Source: Treponema sp.
GTDB taxonomy: Bacteria > Spirochaetota > Spirochaetia > Treponematales > Treponemataceae
NCBI GenBank assembly: GCA_024691105.1
Contig: JAILNY010000094.1
Span: 1-17,190 of the forward strand
Direction of reading: 5' to 3'
Length of the DNA stretch: 17,190 bases
The notes under the pieces were generated by a model. It was not told the origin of the DNA, did no database searches, and saw only the letters and a program-made list of their open reading frames with translations. The position numbers were made by a program, and so were the translations under genes. Of the stretch, positions 1 to 6,252 are shown piece by piece. Position 1 is the first letter of the stretch. Each line of letters opens with the position of its first letter.

Positions 1-55
1 ATTTTTCCTTCCTCGTATTTTTAACTCGTAGTGCGTTTACCTCATAAGGTATATT

Positions 56-868
56 TTACCATCCAGGTTCACTTTGTTTAAGAAGCTCTTTTGACTTTTC
101 TTTATAAGCAGAAAGTTCGAGCCTGCTTATTTCTTTGACCCAGCCGCCAAAAACCCAGACAAACTTTGCTTCTGAATCCGGGCCCTCTGTTTTATCGTCT
201 TCACAAATTAAATACCATTTTGCTTTTACGCCACCAATTTCTTCTTCAAAAGGTGTTGCACCGTATATTCTGATTATTTCACCAGCATATATAACACTGC
301 GCCCTTCAACATATTTATTATGATGACTCGGTAAATAACCTAGTTTAACTACATCCGAGTGTATAGAAGGTGCATCTCTCATTCTTGTATTTTCAAGAAC
401 ATAAAGATAAATCTCCTTATCTCCGACAGGATATTTTTTTACCTTTTGCCCATTGTATTCAAAAATTCCTTCTGAATATTCCTCGCTATTACTCCAGATC
501 CTAATATCACCATTTTTTATGCAGCCCTTATTAAAAAGATTTTCTTCGTCGGGGCAGATTTCAAAAGTCATAGGAAGCGTAATTTGTGTGTCGTCATAAA
601 GGTAAAGTTTATCATAGTATCTTTTTTCTGGATCTTCCGGACTGTAATACTTATTAATCGTAACTTTGTTTCCAGAAACTGAATATGTTCCACGGTTTGG
701 ATCATTGGGTCCTGACCAGCTATATTCTCCGTTGTCTCTAAATTCAAAACTATGCCAGCCGGTATAAAAGCGATTTTCCTTTAAGAATTTTTCGTATTTA
801 GTTGAATTTTGCGAAAAAAGCGCAAAAGATAAATTTAAGATTAACAAACTTAGAATGAACTTTTTCAT
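56..868 (-). CDS. Secreted SH3-like domain protein, function unknown
   Basis: The 270-residue product starts with a lysine pair and a hydrophobic stretch (about residues 4-19) typical of a Sec signal peptide. There is no lipobox cysteine, so a periplasmic or secreted fate is more likely than a lipoprotein. Residues about 35-72 (WHSFEFRDNGEYSW, then GTYSVSGNKVTI) resemble the beta-strand pattern of small lipocalin-like or META-like domains. Residues about 153-246 look like a bacterial SH3-like domain: the opening YVLENTRMRDAPS resembles the usual LRVRSGPS-type start, and it closes with WVFGGWVKEI. Such domains often bind peptidoglycan or peptides, but no ligand can be assigned. The start is supported by GAGG 8 bases upstream of the ATG. 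It is a single gene, divergent from trpCF. Role unknown; the SH3 assignment is moderately sure. Confidence 0.8.
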   Translation of the reverse strand: MKKFILSLLILNLSFALFSQNSTKYEKFLKENRFYTGWHSFEFRDNGEYSWSGPNDPNRGTYSVSGNKVTINKYYSPEDPEKRYYDKLYLYDDTQITLPMTFEICPDEENLFNKGCIKNGDIRIWSNSEEYSEGIFEYNGQKVKKYPVGDKEIYLYVLENTRMRDAPSIHSDVVKLGYLPSHHNKYVEGRSVIYAGEIIRIYGATPFEEEIGGVKAKWYLICEDDKTEGPDSEAKFVWVFGGWVKEISRLELSAYKEKSKELLKQSEPGW

Positions 869-883
869 TTTTTTTACCTCGCT

Positions 884-902
884 GTAAAGAATTAATCTTT
901 AC
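884..902. repeat. Inverted repeat upstream of the SH3-protein gene
   Basis: GTAAAGA-ATTAA-TCTTTAC is a perfect 7-base inverted repeat with a 5-base spacer. It lies just upstream of the ribosome binding site of the minus-strand SH3-like gene, within its 5' untranslated region or promoter. It may be an operator or may be chance in AT-rich DNA. I see no convincing -35/-10 pair for this gene. Confidence 0.35.
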
Positions 903-992
903 TAAAATTATTCTACTCTGTTTTTTAAACCTGCGTCCAGTAAATCTTTTCAAAATAAATATCCGTATATAAATCAATGTAAACTTCAGCGC

Positions 993-1010
993 ATTTCTAT
1001 TTACAGAAAC
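993..1010. promoter_or_regulatory. Putative trp operator 1 of trpCF
   Basis: ATTTCT-ATTTAC-AGAAAC is an inverted repeat with one mismatch to the GTTTCT-N6-AGAAAC pattern shared by the three trp promoters in this window. It covers the -35 box of trpCF, beginning 7 bases before it, the same offset as operator 1 of trpA. A bound protein here would block RNA polymerase. The regulator is not identified. Confidence 0.65.
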
Positions 1011-1028
1011 GCTTCAATATGCTATGAT
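1000..1028 (+). promoter_or_regulatory. trpCF promoter (sigma70-type)
   Basis: TTTACA at 1000-1005 and TATGAT at 1023-1028 are separated by 17 bases, a near-consensus sigma70 promoter. Transcription would start near 1035, leaving an untranslated leader of about 112 bases before the ATG at 1147. This promoter lies across the in-frame ATG at 1024, so that codon cannot be the translation start. The leader shows no run of TGG codons and no hairpin followed by a T tract, so trp attenuation is not apparent. Confidence 0.7.
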
Positions 1029-1043
1029 TCTACTTAGAGAAAC
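1026..1043. promoter_or_regulatory. Putative trp operator 2 of trpCF
   Basis: GATTCT-ACTTAG-AGAAAC matches the shared GTTTCT-N6-AGAAAC pattern with one mismatch in the left half. It overlaps the last three bases of the -10 box and the expected transcription start. Its right half lies 33 bases, about three helical turns, downstream of that of operator 1, so two dimers could sit on the same DNA face. Confidence 0.55.
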
Positions 1044-1146
1044 GCACGTTCGGAAGACCATTATCAGCCGCGCAGTTTTTAAACACCACGGACACTTTAT
1101 AACCGCGTACTTTTTTGAAACACGCCCGCATCACAAGGAGAACAAC

Positions 1147-2769
1147 ATGGCAGACATTCTTACACAAATCGTTGACCGCAGAAAAGCAGACATTGCAAAA
1201 CTTGGCGTAGAATTTGGCTTTGACATTCCTAAAGAAAGAATGCGCGCTGTGCATCCGTTTTTGACCCAGAAAGGCGTTATACTCGAAGTTAAGCGCGCAT
1301 CTCCAAGTAAAGGCGACATCGCGCCAGGTCTGGATTCGGCGGCGACGGCACGCTCCTATGCACAAGCGGGCGCGGCGGCAATCAGCTGTCTTACCGAGAC
1401 AAATTATTTTAAAGGAACGCTCGGCGACTTAATGAATGTGTGCCGCGCGATTGACGAGTACGAACTCGAAGTTGCGTGCAGCCGGGCAGCCAACGACGCG
1501 ACCTCAGCGACCGCGAAATCCGCCGCTTCTGAACTCACCGGGTACGCAAAAAACTGCGCGCCAACACTGGTACCGGCAGTTTTGCGCAAAGACTTTCTCC
1601 TCAGTGCAGACGAAGTTGATGTCGCATATCGTGCCGGCGCCGACGCCGTTTTATTGATTGCGCGCATTTTAGATACTGACACCATTATCCAGATGGCACA
1701 GCGCGCAGCCGGCTACAAAATGACAAGCCTTGTCGAAGTCCGTGAAGACGATGACCTGCATAAACTTTCTGCCGTAGTAAACGCCCTCGGAAAAGATACC
1801 GCGCGAGACTTTATTGTCTGCGGAGTAAACTCACGTGACCTTGCAACATTTAAAATCGATTTATTAAAACCATGCGCATTGCTTTCTAAAATTCGCGCGA
1901 TTCTCGGGCCGGATGCGCGCGTAATCTTTGAAAGCGGAATCCGTACTCCACAGGCTGCAACCTTTGCCGGGACTCTCGGTTTTACCGGAATGCTTCTTGG
2001 CGAAGCTGCGGCAAAAAATCCGGACATTCGTCAGTCACTTGTAAAAAATTTTGTCGACGCTAAAGAAACTCAAAACGCAAAATTCTGGAATGAATTTGCA
2101 GAACTCGCCGACTGCTCATCAGATTACATTTCAACTGATTCAAACCATCCGACAACCAAACGAAAGCCCCTTGTAAAAATCTGCGGGCTCACTCAAGTCC
2201 AGGATGTTTTATACGCCGATTCACTCGGAGCAGATTTTGTTGGCTTTATTTTTGCAGCGGGCTTTGGACGAAACGTTTGCGACGCAACTGATGATAAGCC
2301 AAGCCGCTTTGAAGCAATGATCGAAGACTTAAAAAAAGTAAAGGCAAAAAAAATCGCAGTCGTAACAGACGCAAATTCAAAAGAAGCGCATAAAGCACAG
2401 GAATATGTTAAGCAGGGAATTTTAGACTGCATTCAGCTTCATGGAATTCCTTACGAAAAAGTTCCACAAGAATTGCTTGAACTTCCACACTATTTTGCCG
2501 AGATAAATAATTCATCCGAAGCAACAGTAACCGCGCGCACACTTTTTGAAGCCGGCGAGCCGCGCGTTTTACAGGATTCAAAAACACATTTTTATAATGA
2601 AGATTCGCACCTTTGGATTGCAGGCGGACTGACGCCAGAAAATGTCGGTGACGTTGTAAAAAAATATCATCCGGAGCTCGTTGATGTCTCTGGCGGTGTA
2701 GAACTTGAAAACCAGACTGGCAAAAAAGATTTTGAAAAAATAAAGAAATTTTTTCAGCAGATTTTGTAA
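1147..2769 (+). CDS. trpCF: Fused indole-3-glycerol phosphate synthase / phosphoribosylanthranilate isomerase
   Basis: This 540-residue bifunctional cytoplasmic enzyme would catalyse two successive steps of tryptophan synthesis: isomerisation of phosphoribosyl-anthranilate (TrpF) and ring closure to indole-glycerol phosphate (TrpC). The TrpC barrel covers residues 1 to about 310. It shows EVKRASPS (E47, K49), the catalytic lysine in VLRKDF (K148), E197, N228 in GVNSR and FESGI (E262). The TrpF barrel runs from about 341 to 540, with the catalytic cysteine in KICGLT (C346) and aspartate in LVDVSGGVE (D513). The ATG at 1147 is chosen because AAGGAG lies 6 bases upstream and TrpC homology starts there; the longer frame from 1024 runs through the promoter. 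Oddities: residues about 107-141 are an Ala/Ser/Thr-rich insertion just before the catalytic strand, and the usual Ser-Pro-Arg after GFIF in TrpF is replaced by GFGR. The gene overlaps the convergent regulator gene by 16 bases. Confidence 0.95.
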   Translation: MADILTQIVDRRKADIAKLGVEFGFDIPKERMRAVHPFLTQKGVILEVKRASPSKGDIAPGLDSAATARSYAQAGAAAISCLTETNYFKGTLGDLMNVCRAIDEYELEVACSRAANDATSATAKSAASELTGYAKNCAPTLVPAVLRKDFLLSADEVDVAYRAGADAVLLIARILDTDTIIQMAQRAAGYKMTSLVEVREDDDLHKLSAVVNALGKDTARDFIVCGVNSRDLATFKIDLLKPCALLSKIRAILGPDARVIFESGIRTPQAATFAGTLGFTGMLLGEAAAKNPDIRQSLVKNFVDAKETQNAKFWNEFAELADCSSDYISTDSNHPTTKRKPLVKICGLTQVQDVLYADSLGADFVGFIFAAGFGRNVCDATDDKPSRFEAMIEDLKKVKAKKIAVVTDANSKEAHKAQEYVKQGILDCIQLHGIPYEKVPQELLELPHYFAEINNSSEATVTARTLFEAGEPRVLQDSKTHFYNEDSHLWIAGGLTPENVGDVVKKYHPELVDVSGGVELENQTGKKDFEKIKKFFQQIL

Positions 2770-3506
2770 AGCATGCTCGGGCGTCCGCCTGTGCTGTAAT
2801 TTACATCTGCTTTAATTATTCCCTGCTGTTCAAGATAATTCAAGTAATGGCGCGCTGTAACAATTGAGATGCCAAGTTTTTCCGAAAGCATCTCAACAGT
2901 CTGCCATCCTGTATTTGTTTTAAGATAATCCTGAATATGACAAAGCGTCTTTTTTTGAATTCCCTTTGGCAGATCCTTCTGATTTATAACAGCAGAATCT
3001 GATTTTTCTGCCGGACTTAAAAGCGCATCGTCTGACAAAGCAATTCCATAATTTGCAGAGACCGGAGTAAATGCAGACTTTGAAATAATATTATCAATGC
3101 TCGACTGATCAAAGGTCGCATTCTGCTTAAAATATTTTCTGTTTGCGGCAAATTTTTCAAGCGCAACCTGAAAGCGTTCATAGGCAAACGGTTTAATAAG
3201 ATAATCGATTACACCAAGATGCATCGTTTCTTCTATCGTTGTCGAATCGTTTGCCGCAGTTACCATAATCACTTCTGATGCAATTTTCTTTTCGCGGATT
3301 TTTTTCAGCGTTTCGATTCCGTCCATATAAGGCATAAAAACATCAAGCACAATAAGGTCTACAGAATTTGACTCAAGATAATCCAGCGCTTCCTGACCAT
3401 TTCTGCACGAAGCAGCTACACAGAATTGAGAATTTTTACAAACATACTGTTCATTAATCATTGCGACCATCGGGTCATCTTCAATAATTAAAACCTTATA
3501 CTGCAT
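2754..3506 (-). CDS. Response regulator of the CitB/DcuR/DpiA family
   Basis: The receiver domain occupies residues 1 to about 120: acidic pocket E9-D10-D11, phospho-acceptor D55 in LIVLDVFMPYMDG, T83, and K105 in LIKPF. A linker of about 60 residues follows. The C-terminal winged-helix region (about 183-249) has GWQTVEMLSEKLGISIVTARHYLNYLEQQGI as its helix-turn-helix and ends in GRPSMLYKI. This is the layout of regulators paired with citrate/C4-dicarboxylate-type sensor kinases. It is the second gene of an operon with the kinase, 14 bases downstream of it, with AAGG-type ribosome binding sequence before the ATG. The inducing compound cannot be told from the sequence, and no citrate or dicarboxylate carrier lies next to the pair. 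The stop codon sits inside the last codons of trpCF on the other strand. Confidence 0.92.
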   Translation of the reverse strand: MQYKVLIIEDDPMVAMINEQYVCKNSQFCVAASCRNGQEALDYLESNSVDLIVLDVFMPYMDGIETLKKIREKKIASEVIMVTAANDSTTIEETMHLGVIDYLIKPFAYERFQVALEKFAANRKYFKQNATFDQSSIDNIISKSAFTPVSANYGIALSDDALLSPAEKSDSAVINQKDLPKGIQKKTLCHIQDYLKTNTGWQTVEMLSEKLGISIVTARHYLNYLEQQGIIKADVNYSTGGRPSMLYKIC

Positions 3507-3520
3507 TCTATACCTTATTC

Positions 3521-4795
3521 TTAACCTGCAAGATTATTCATCTCTACAATAAAACACGTTCCTCTATCCGGCTCTGACTCAAATGAAATTTTACCACCAA
3601 GGCTTTCAATTAACAAGCGTGTATGATACAAACCAACACCGCGCCCTTCGCCCTTGGTAGAAAAACTATTTTCAAAAATTTTATCTTTTATCTCTTCACG
3701 TATTCCGCATCCCGTATCCTGAACCGTAATCAGCAGAGAGCCAGGTTTTGTCATTACCCCAAAGTGGAGCTCGTTCTGCCTGCATTCAGCACCAGAGGAA
3801 TTTTTTGTCATCATGTTCATCGCATCAAGCGCGTTGTCGATTAAATTGCCGGTAATCGTAACAAGTGCTTCCGATGGAATATCAATGTCACGCGATAAAA
3901 AGTGAAGGTTGTCATCAAGGATAAACTTTACATTACATTCAGATGCACGCGCAATTTTTCCGATTAACAAAGCCGCAAACGATGCGTTATCAATTGAATT
4001 CATTACCTTGCTGATTGTCTCGCGCTGAATAATCGAAATGTTTTCGATATAAGATTGCGCTTTATCATATTGTCCAATCTGAATAAGACCCAGAATTACG
4101 TGAAGCTTGTTTGTAAAGTCGTGATTATTTGCGCGCATTGAATCAACAAGGAATTTTGTTCCTTCAAGATCTTCAGCAAATTCCAGAAACTGTTTTTTAA
4201 TTTTTTTAGAAAGAGTTGCGCTGATTGCAAGTTCAACTAAAATTGCCGCAAGAGTTACAACTACAAAAAGTGAAACCGTTCTTATCGTAACACTCTGCAT
4301 CGAAGTTTTTAATTTGATAATCATTATAAAACCGCAGTATCTTCCGTCATCATCGTAGATTGCAGAATAGGTTCGGCGCTGCGGACCCGAAGGACCAGTA
4401 TTGTTTTCTGTTAAAAAGTCAGAAGACATCGTGGCAAAGTCTGGATGAGTTCCGTTAAACTGTGTATTTATAAGTTCATGATGTGCATGATAAACGCGGT
4501 TATTATTTTCGTCGACGATTGAAATTACGTCGATGTCAGGAAGATCATTTATGACAGAATCCATGTAAGCGGTAAGCTCTGTCTGACTCATATTACGGGC
4601 AAATTTATAAAGACGATTTACAAGTTCAGAAGTATCCTGAAGTGACTGATTAAACGCTTTATCATTAGAAGAAATATTTATAAACATTCCGCCGACTGTT
4701 AGAAGAATTGTTATACCGATTATCAACGCCAGCTGATCTCTTTTAATTTCGTGCCTTAATGCAGTTAAGGTTTTTCTGCTGAATGTTGTCTTCAT
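3521..4795 (-). CDS. Sensor histidine kinase of the CitA/DcuS family
   Basis: The 424-residue membrane kinase has one membrane segment at about 20-41, an extracytoplasmic sensor of about 130 residues (about 42-168, PAS/Cache-like in CitA and DcuS relatives), and a second membrane segment at about 170-192. The phospho-acceptor helix follows directly: NNHDFTNKLHVILGLIQ, with H225 as the phosphorylated histidine, typical of the Spo0B-like HisKA group. The ATPase domain shows the N box (GNLIDNALDA, about 316-325), DTGCGI (360-365) and GEGRGVGLY (382-390). It lacks the cytoplasmic PAS domain that CitA and DcuS usually carry between membrane and kinase, which explains its short length (relatives are around 540 residues). 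It should phosphorylate the adjacent regulator. The start has no clear Shine-Dalgarno; a TATAAT lies only 14 bases upstream, so the message may have a very short leader. Confidence 0.92.
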   Translation of the reverse strand: MKTTFSRKTLTALRHEIKRDQLALIIGITILLTVGGMFINISSNDKAFNQSLQDTSELVNRLYKFARNMSQTELTAYMDSVINDLPDIDVISIVDENNNRVYHAHHELINTQFNGTHPDFATMSSDFLTENNTGPSGPQRRTYSAIYDDDGRYCGFIMIIKLKTSMQSVTIRTVSLFVVVTLAAILVELAISATLSKKIKKQFLEFAEDLEGTKFLVDSMRANNHDFTNKLHVILGLIQIGQYDKAQSYIENISIIQRETISKVMNSIDNASFAALLIGKIARASECNVKFILDDNLHFLSRDIDIPSEALVTITGNLIDNALDAMNMMTKNSSGAECRQNELHFGVMTKPGSLLITVQDTGCGIREEIKDKIFENSFSTKGEGRGVGLYHTRLLIESLGGKISFESEPDRGTCFIVEMNNLAG

Positions 4796-4808
4796 AATTC
4801 TACTATAT

Positions 4809-4814
4809 ATTATA
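4809..4814 (-). promoter_or_regulatory. Candidate -10 box of the two-component operon
   Basis: TATAAT on the minus strand is a perfect -10 match just upstream of the kinase ATG. No good -35 is present at 16-18 bases (CAAAAG at 17), as would be expected for a promoter needing an activator. The start point would be near 4802, giving a leader of only about 6 bases. Confidence 0.4.
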
Positions 4815-4913
4815 TTAAACTTTTTCGCATACTTTTGAAAGTAAAAAAAATTTTCATATCGCTTTTAGTAATTTTTACATAGATTTTCCGCACAAATCGC
4901 GCGTTTTTTCATG

Positions 4914-4968
4914 TTTGAAATTTTCAAAACTTTTTTAACTATATTCAAAAGTTTTAAAACTTTCAAAA
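4914..4968. repeat. Cluster of AT-rich palindromes and TTCAAAA repeats
   Basis: The spacer between the divergent kinase and the SemiSWEET-SGNH gene holds TTTGAAATTTTCAAA (4914-4928, palindrome around a central T), AAAGTTTTAAAACTTT (4948-4963, perfect 16-base palindrome), and three direct copies of TTCAAAA at 4923-4929, 4944-4950 and 4962-4968, 21 and 18 bases apart. An inverted copy, TTTTGAA, is at 4833-4839. The cluster ends just upstream of the -35 box of the rightward gene, where an activator would bind. The regulator of the neighbouring two-component system is a reasonable candidate, but this is inference. Confidence 0.4.
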
Positions 4969-4970
4969 AA

Positions 4971-4998
4971 TTGTATTAAAAATTTTTTCTGCTATTAT
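4971..4998 (+). promoter_or_regulatory. Promoter of the SemiSWEET-SGNH gene
   Basis: TTGTAT at 4971-4976 and TATTAT at 4993-4998 are separated by 16 bases. Transcription would start near 5005, giving a leader of about 30 bases that contains the GAGG ribosome binding site at 5020-5023. Confidence 0.55.
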
Positions 4999-5034
4999 TC
5001 AGTTAACAATAAAAAAAACGAGGAAAAACTTATT

Positions 5035-6018
5035 ATGAATTTTGGACATTTTTTTGAAGCGTGTATGTTGGTTTGCTTTGGGTTCTCATGGCCTTTGAAT
5101 GTAATCAAAGCTTACAAAGCTCGAACAGCAAAAGGAACAAGCCTTGCTTTTATTCTTTTGATTATTACAGGTTATATTGCAGGAATCTCTGCAAAGTTTG
5201 TTAATCATCAATTCAACTATGTTCTTGCAGTTTATTTTTTGAACCTTGCAATTGTAATGACAAATGTTTTTGTTTACATCAGAAACAAAGGTCTTGATAA
5301 AAAACGTGCTGCAGAAAAGATGCAGGTCATCACTGCAACACAAAATGCAATAAATAACGCCCAGGCTGACGGCGCAAAGGAGGATAATATGAACTATACT
5401 TATTCACTGGATAATCTTATTAATCCAAAGGGAAGAAGTGCAAGAGAAGAAAAGAATGCAGTTATTCTGCTTGGAACCGGTTCTGACCAGAAGATTCCTG
5501 TACAGAGTCTTGGAAAAGAATTCAACTTTAACTTTGCAATCTACAACAAAAGTAAAGACGACCTTCTTGTAAGCAATGCTAAAGATTATTTTGCAGAAAA
5601 GATTTTTGGACTTAAACCAGAAGGCGTTTTGATTCACCTTGGTTCAAAAGATGTTGCATCATACAAAGCAGACAACGAAAAGTTTGTAAGTTCATACCTC
5701 TCTCTCATCAACGAAATTAAAACCTGCAACAAAAAATGCCGCATCGCATTGGTAAGCGTTGACAATCAGGCAAACGACAAAACAATCGCAATGATGAACA
5801 AACACATCAAGGCAGTTGCAGAATCAGAAAAATGCAGCTTTGTAAATCTTGATAACGTAAAACTCTGGAACCCTGCCGCAACAAAAGCCGCAGTCGAGTT
5901 TGCTCACAGCATGGGCTTAAATACAAGAAAACCTTTGAGCGACGTTGCAGAAATCCTCTACAGCTACGCATACAAAGCAATCGAACAGGAAGCTCCTGTC
6001 GCAAACATGGTTGGTTAA
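5035..6018 (+). CDS. SemiSWEET/PQ-loop-like membrane domain fused to SGNH-like domain
   Basis: The 327-residue protein has two parts. Residues 1 to about 84 contain three hydrophobic segments (about 5-25, 36-55, 62-83) with FGFSWPLNVIKAYKARTAKGTSLAF, the arrangement of a single PQ-loop/SemiSWEET repeat. Relatives dimerise to move small solutes such as sugars; the substrate here is unknown. A charged linker (about 85-118) leads to an alpha/beta domain (about 139-318). Its strand NAVILLGTGSDQ and the later GVLIHLGSKD resemble blocks I (GDS) and III (GxND) of SGNH/GDSL hydrolases. The GDS serine context is altered (GTGSD) and no clear final Asp-x-x-His was found, so activity is doubtful. AAAGGAGG at 5376-5383 stands before an in-frame ATG (5389, residue M119) at the junction, so the second domain may also be made alone (209 residues). 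The main start has GAGG 11 bases upstream. It is a single-gene unit with its own promoter and terminator. Confidence 0.8.
   Translation: MNFGHFFEACMLVCFGFSWPLNVIKAYKARTAKGTSLAFILLIITGYIAGISAKFVNHQFNYVLAVYFLNLAIVMTNVFVYIRNKGLDKKRAAEKMQVITATQNAINNAQADGAKEDNMNYTYSLDNLINPKGRSAREEKNAVILLGTGSDQKIPVQSLGKEFNFNFAIYNKSKDDLLVSNAKDYFAEKIFGLKPEGVLIHLGSKDVASYKADNEKFVSSYLSLINEIKTCNKKCRIALVSVDNQANDKTIAMMNKHIKAVAESEKCSFVNLDNVKLWNPAATKAAVEFAHSMGLNTRKPLSDVAEILYSYAYKAIEQEAPVANMVG
5376..5391 (+). promoter_or_regulatory. Strong internal ribosome binding site and in-frame ATG
   Basis: AAAGGAGG, a near-perfect Shine-Dalgarno, lies 5 bases before ATG at 5389-5391, in frame with the surrounding gene. It is stronger than the site at the gene's own start. 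Starting here would make a soluble 209-residue SGNH-like protein without the membrane domain. Confidence 0.55.
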
Positions 6019-6081
6019 TTTAGCTGGTTAAAAGCCAAAAAAGCTTATTGTGATAGTATAAAAAACGAATCATCATTTTTT

Positions 6082-6130
6082 ACTCTTCCGGTGCTCTCAA
6101 ACTACCTCTAAGTACCGAAAGAGTTTTTTT
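6082..6130 (+). terminator. Intrinsic terminator after the SemiSWEET-SGNH gene
   Basis: A 14-position stem (6082-6095 with 6111-6124; one C-A mismatch and one G-T wobble) is followed by seven T residues (6124-6130). On the opposite strand no T run follows, so it serves the rightward gene only and not trpB. Confidence 0.85.
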
Positions 6131-6252
6131 GTTTGGGCGCATCTGCCGCTCATGCTTCGCGACAGACCGGACTTTACGGCGTTGCGCTTTCGCTTCATTG
6201 CTCGCTTTAAGCTCGCAACGGCTTACGCCGCGCCTTCAATTCCTTGCGCGGG
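6131..6252. repeat. GC-rich structured spacer, possible dispersed repeat
   Basis: This stretch is much richer in GC than the spacers around it and fills the space between the terminator and the trpB stop codon. It contains CGTTGCG at 6180-6186 facing CGCAACG at 6214-6220, with GCTTTAAGC (6205-6213) nested inside, and repeated GCTCGC and CGC/GCG words. No gene is seen in it. It could be a REP-like element copied through the genome and could slow leftward transcription leaving trpB. Whether it is repeated elsewhere cannot be seen from this window. Confidence 0.4.

Noticed and set aside
1024..1146. Possible 41-residue N-terminal extension of TrpCF
   Set aside because: The ATG at 1024 lies inside the -10 box, the extra residues match no TrpC feature, and a good AAGGAG precedes the ATG at 1147.
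1035..1146. trp attenuator or leader peptide before trpCF
   Set aside because: No tandem TGG codons in a short reading frame and no hairpin with a T run were found.
1030..2432. Minus-strand open frames opposite trpCF
   Set aside because: They have no ribosome binding sites or recognisable domains and follow from codon bias of the real gene.
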